Shown here one piece after another: positions 62,101 to 64,000 of a stretch of 64,000 nucleotides of DNA (the stretch's first letter is position 1; the number at the start of each line of letters is the position of its first letter). The stretch covers positions 2,763,438 through 2,827,437 of the forward strand of contig NZ_CBDCGN010000002.1 in the NCBI RefSeq assembly GCF_965216805.1. Direction: 5' to 3'. The stretch is from Panacagrimonas sp965216805 (GTDB lineage Bacteria > Pseudomonadota > Gammaproteobacteria > Nevskiales > Nevskiaceae). Below the pieces are notes generated by a model. The model ran no database searches and was not told the origin of the DNA. It saw only the letters and a list, made by a program, of their open reading frames with translations. Made by a program: the position numbers and the translations under genes.

Positions 62101-63466
62101 TGCTGGCCAGGGTCAGGGTGCCGAAGAACACGCGCAGGCTGACACTGGCCTCGCCGCTGCCTTCGCCGCGCGCCAGGTCCGCATCGCTGATCGACAGCGC
62201 CTGCGGGCCATCGGCGGCAAACACCAGCATGCCGTCTTCTTCGACGCTCAGCCTGGGATTGAGGCTGAGGCGCAGGGTGTAGTCACCGGTGTCGGTGCCG
62301 TTGCCGCTGTAATCGGGTTCACCGCCAGTGACCGTTCCGAGGGGCCGGTTCTGGTCGTTGCTGATGGCGAATGCATACTCGCCGGTGGTCGGTGCGACGA
62401 AATGGGTGAAGGGGTCGCGGTGGAATATGCTGCCGTCCCCGCCCGCCAGAACCGAGCCTGCATCCTCGTCCAGCAGCAGATTCCCATTGCTGTCGAATAC
62501 CGAAACGCGAGTGAGAACGTCGTTCGCGCTGCCGCCGGAACCGCCGTCCACGTCCAGGGTCAGCGCCTCGCCCTGGTTGAGCTGCACGCGGAAGAAGTCG
62601 ATGTCGTTGTTGCTGTTGATGTTGCCGGTGATGGTGTGCAGCGGCAGGCTGTCGTCACCGACGTTGGCGTTCGGCTCAACGCCGATCAGGAAATTGCCGC
62701 GAGAGAGCTCGAACGCCCCGGCGAGGGTGTTGGAGACCTGGTCCATCGCGCCTTCAGACGTATCCGCAGACCCCAGGCCAAAGCTGTCATCCGGCACCGG
62801 CACCGTGACCATGATCGGGTCGTTGACCGCATTGACGGTGATGTCCACCGTGGCCATGTCGGTTGCACCCGGTGCCGGGCTGTCGCCCTGATCGTCGGAG
62901 GTGATGAGGAGCTGGTCCGTGCCGTTGAAGTTGGCGTCCGGGGTGTAGAGCAGGCCCGCCAGATAGGTGTTGATGTCGTCCTGCGCGCCGCTCAGGGTGA
63001 GCATGCGCACTTCGCCATCGGGGCCGAGGTCCATGCCCGGGTCCACGGTCAGGTCCATCGGGGCCGTTGCGCTGGAGCCGAGACCGCCGTTGCTGACTTG
63101 CAGGGTGACGCTGATGTCGGCGGCGCCGGCATCCGGGTCGTCGATGCTGATCAGGCTCTGGCCGGAAAAAGCGAACGCGTTGTCTTCGTCCGTGGTGGCG
63201 GTATCCGGCGCCTCGATGGCCGGCGGCTCGCTGAGGGCTACGACGTTGAGGGTCAGGCGGGTGGTGGCGCTTTGCTGCCCACCGGTGCCGGTGTTGCCCT
63301 GGTCGTTGACGGTCATCGAAAACGTGACCGGGCCGCTGAACCCGTCCGCGGGCGTGAAGCTCAGATTGGCCAGGCCGGCGTTGATCTGCTCCAGCGTGCC
63401 AATGAGGACCCGACCCTCCGTACCGTCGCCAAAGTCCATCATGAAGACCTGCAGGCCGGGGTGCAC
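56126..63466 (-). CDS. giant RTX/FG-GAP/cadherin-like secreted protein (main frame)
   Basis: At least 2446 residues in one frame, starting upstream of the break near 63466. Order from the N-terminal side: cadherin-like/tandem-95 repeats (EDSPLTLTSLSVADADLADT; NGLVYQGNPDFNGSDTLTL) alternating with pre-peptidase C-terminal domains (DVDYYAFELAAGENITFDVD), then five FG-GAP repeats (SSAGDVNGDGFDDLLIGA), RTX nonapeptides (GGQGADTLDGAGGNDVLIGG) and a C-terminal secretion domain ending in AMTVDL. This is a type I-secreted, calcium-binding adhesin-like protein. No transporter genes are in the window. No signal peptide can be judged as the start is outside. Confidence 0.85.
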   Translation of the reverse strand: MHPGLQVFMMDFGDGTEGRVLIGTLEQINAGLANLSFTPADGFSGPVTFSMTVNDQGNTGTGGQQSATTRLTLNVVALSEPPAIEAPDTATTDEDNAFAFSGQSLISIDDPDAGAADISVTLQVSNGGLGSSATAPMDLTVDPGMDLGPDGEVRMLTLSGAQDDINTYLAGLLYTPDANFNGTDQLLITSDDQGDSPAPGATDMATVDITVNAVNDPIMVTVPVPDDSFGLGSADTSEGAMDQVSNTLAGAFELSRGNFLIGVEPNANVGDDSLPLHTITGNINSNNDIDFFRVQLNQGEALTLDVDGGSGGSANDVLTRVSVFDSNGNLLLDEDAGSVLAGGDGSIFHRDPFTHFVAPTTGEYAFAISNDQNRPLGTVTGGEPDYSGNGTDTGDYTLRLSLNPRLSVEEDGMLVFAADGPQALSISDADLARGEGSGEASVSLRVFFGTLTLASTEGLTLGVGTSNNGTENTLEFTGTQAAINNALDGLIYRPNPNVNSTSQSSGSNPSGVDTLTLFVNDQGNNPAPQTNAMEDVFINIVPVNDAPGLTVPTDPQVTNEDSPLSISGITVADADLEDGGSAQLRLGITTTSGTATLTLSDVTGLSFVGGANGGTGFAVQGSVDDLNAALATLEYAPAPGFEGNDSLNLNLGDLGNFPNGSANDNRSIPISVIGGNDGPVINVTGGTAQPVQAIPETTDANNLFNDAGVQFIARDSFNVDPSPDVGTGREPRVQIVGAIDPDNDQDLYGVELREGDVLTIDIDGARIEQVSGIDSLVRVRDGNGDLIVGAENDDSPNAPDNGSASTLDSFLVFTAPSDGNFFIEVDNSELIADQTGPYTLQLSLQPAPLTIAEDTPLTLTSLSVADADLADTPGATLLTTVSVNNGTLTVAAGSGATITDDGSAIVTLEGDAAQVNAALNGLVYQGNPDFNGSDTLTLTVNDQGATGTPGPLITTTTLGIEVTAVNDAPVINTASDPAAMPPVVAMPFTLTPENEPVNDDFQNALANPIGRAQFQVSPTDLVGVTDQSRPRISIEGEIGGPNGNNDVDYYAFELAAGENITFDVDFGHIFGTFEGDSIDTVIRVFDAGGVQLATNDDVVSGTGGAGSGSGLDPYLEFTAPSAGTYVLSVTNLGNDPVSNSPDANGNPVFDNGGNDTGTYTLQVSRDNPVLSTSENTSLAIPNLSVADVDVDEDPDAPTTGRLQVLVLVDQQGTLSISQTDGLSVSSNNSNLVNISGTVANVNAALASLSYTPATDFDGIETLSMTVIDLGNTGAGGQRTTTTEIRINVIGENIAPVINVTGGIAAPVVPIGETEPNDTIANATLIDRTAFQVQDSVDVGDDSLPRVQIQAAINPDNDFDFYAIDLRADETLTVDVDYASDGNNFTSVDSLLSVLDSSGAELASNDDSAVSDGGQGSTATIGLPGSTLDSFLQFTAPTAGTYYVRVNDFVANASGPYTLQLSLQTAPLTIAEDSPLTLTSLSVADADLADTPDATLLTTVSVDNGTLTVAAGSGATITDDGSATVTLEGDATQVNAALNGLVYQGNPDFNGSDTLTLTVNDQGATGTPGPLITTTTLGIEVTAINDAPVINTFGATATAFAVTPENEPANGGFRNALDNPIGRAQFQVSPTDLVTAQSLPRISIEGEIGGPNGNNDVDYYAFELAAGENITFDVDFGHIFGTSEGDSIDTEIRVFDAGGVQLDVNDDDSITLGGAGSESVRDPYLEFTAPTAGTYVLSLADFENDPVANSPDANGNPVFDKGGNDTGTYTLQVSRDNPVLSTLENTALAIPNLSVADVDVDEDPDAPTTGLLQVLVRVDQQGTLSISQTDGLSVSVNNSNLVNFTGTVADVNAALASLSYNPATDFDGIETLSMTVIDLGNTGAGGQRTTTTEISINVVDPTVFDLGTLEQGDGSTGFVLNGIAVGDYSGRSVSSAGDVNGDGFDDLLIGASGADPNGPNSGQSYVVFGGSGLSGEVDLGMLGMPNNPGGFTLNGIAGGDLSGFSVSGAGDVNGDGFGDLLIGAFGADPNGLNSGQSYVVFGGSSLSGPVNLADLNTANNPGGFALNGIAQNDFSGRSVSSAGDVNGDGFDDLLIGADRADPNGASSGQSYVVFGGSGLSGEVDLGALGTPGNPGGFTLNGIAQADLSGRSVSSAGDVNGDGFDDLLIGAEGAGPNGDLSAGQSYVVFGGSGLSGSTVELGMLGTPGNPGGFALNGIAGGDYSGRSVSSAGDVNGDGFDDLLIGAHYADPNGESSGQSYLVYGGDFLDQIDAALLGTDGDDSLTGTAADESLVGGQGADTLDGAGGNDVLIGGEGDDVLVYDANDTLRVDGGNGFDTLRATGSDNIDFTALREGLFGSIERLDLTNSTEGASASNTVTLDLLDLLDITEREHRLIVDGTADDVLNLGEGFARDMDADQNIGATDYSAYTVMGVNAVVLVDPAMTVDL
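56700..57750 (-). repeat. five FG-GAP repeat units
   Basis: The DNA of GDVNGDGFDDLLIGA recurs five times about every 220 bases (near 56745, 56965, 57185, 57405 and 57625 on the plus strand), with high identity. Each unit is one integrin-alpha-like propeller blade with a DxNxDGxxD calcium site. The near identity suggests recent expansion. Confidence 0.85.
57790..60960 (-). repeat. large internal duplication within the giant gene
   Basis: Stretches beginning with TTCGGTGGTGGTGGTCCGCT at 57791 and 59618 run closely parallel for more than 1.3 kb, an offset of 1827 bases (609 codons, in frame). Each unit holds the same series: SISQTDGLSV domain, PPC domain, cadherin-like domain. Differences are scattered. 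Confidence 0.75.
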
Positions 63467-64000
63467 TGGTGTTCAACTCGCCCGTGCCGCTGTCCACCGC
63501 CACGTTGACGGACAACATGTTGTCGCCGCCGGGCTCATTCGCATCCACGTCGGCCACGCTGAGACCGGGAATGGCCAGCGCGGTGTTTTGGGCGGTGGTC
63601 AGCACCGGGTTGTCGCGACTGACCTGCAGGGTGTAGCTGCCAACTGCGAATTCCGGCCCTTCAAGAGAGTCACCATTCACGCCAAAAACGTAGGTGCCGT
63701 CCTCGGGCGCCGTGAACTGCAGGAACGCGTCCAGGCGACGACCCCGGACCGCTAAAGACGACGGCTTCCGGGTCCACGGGGCGAACCGGTTCCGCCCTGG
63801 GAGGCCTGCGCATCCAAACTAGTTTGCGCAATGCCCCCCTGCGCCAGAAGGCGAAACAGTGCCGCGTCGAGTCCGTCCACGGTGTCGTCAATATCGAGCG
63901 TGATCGTTTCGCCGGCCAGCAGCTCGAAAGCAAAAAAATCGAGTTCGCCGGACAGCCCGATTTCACCCTGTATCTGTATCCGCGGAAGCTCGTCATTGCC
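63467..64000 (-). pseudogene. upstream part of the giant gene, out of frame
   Basis: From the right edge the minus strand reads ELPRIQIQGEIG and FFAFELLAGETITLDID, a pre-peptidase domain of the same protein, then meets TAG near 63752. A second frame resumes with LDAFLQFTAPEDGTYVFGVN and continues through VGSYTLQVSRDNPVLTTAQN to DSGTGELNTS, and the main frame takes over near 63466. Two frame changes thus separate clear parts of one protein. Real decay or sequence error near a contig end are both possible. Confidence 0.7.

Overview
The window is GC-rich, densely packed proteobacterial DNA. TrbB-I transfer genes, a MetZ/DUF455 pair, a TonB receptor and an RTX protein point to a gammaproteobacterium. 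I cannot name the genus from sequence alone.

Positions 1-39,100 are most of an integrative and conjugative element (ICE) of the Tn4371 kind. No integrase lies in the window, so the left end is outside. The order is: DUF2958 and DUF2285 proteins, an AlpA-like HTH protein, a RepA-type initiator, iteron-like repeats, an IS5-family insertion with intact ends, parA, a small partition partner, DUF2840, the TraF peptidase and the RlxS relaxase. After a cargo block come a LysR regulator (TraR position), EexN, TraG, a CopG-like protein, TrbB-C-D-E-J-L-F-G-I and DUF2274.

Positions 8,400-25,200 are the cargo, inserted between rlxS and the LysR gene. It is a self-contained zinc-starvation regulon. Three transcription units and one orphan site each sit beside a match to the Zur operator (core TGTTATAACA in three of four). 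Unit 1 is a ZigA-like COG0523 GTPase, a 31-codon ORF, a MerC-domain protein, MoaB and FolE. Unit 2 is a TonB receptor, a PepSY membrane protein and an NTF2-like protein, with a divergent alpha/beta hydrolase. Unit 3 is a NiCoT transporter, a second COG0523 GTPase, a WD40 protein, a third COG0523 GTPase, a small exported Cys/His protein, a LolDE-type ABC transporter with a His-rich loop, a DUF3299 lipoprotein and Zur itself. The fourth box faces a 32-residue stub of a flavoprotein at the cargo edge.

At 39,143-39,455 (minus strand) there is a tRNA-Leu(UAA) gene split after U34 by a 226-nt group I intron closely resembling the Azoarcus tRNA-Ile ribozyme. A broken, intron-less tRNA-Leu(UAA) relic lies 150 bp away. 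This is probably the ICE/chromosome boundary region.

Positions 39,900-64,000 look chromosomal or older accessory DNA: DUF455 and metZ (with a candidate SAM-responsive leader), a fatty acid desaturase with a divergent AraC regulator, and a six-gene aromatic-type catabolic operon (PhyH, SDR, extradiol-type VOC, FAH hydrolase with a Tat/lipoprotein leader, SDR, FAD monooxygenase) with a divergent TetR. The operon is bracketed by two wrecked cytochrome P450 genes sharing a 132-bp repeat. Then follow a VOC pseudogene, a HigBA-like and a BrnTA toxin-antitoxin pair, a TIGR03032 protein, and a giant RTX/FG-GAP/cadherin-like secreted protein that runs off the right edge and is frame-broken near that edge.
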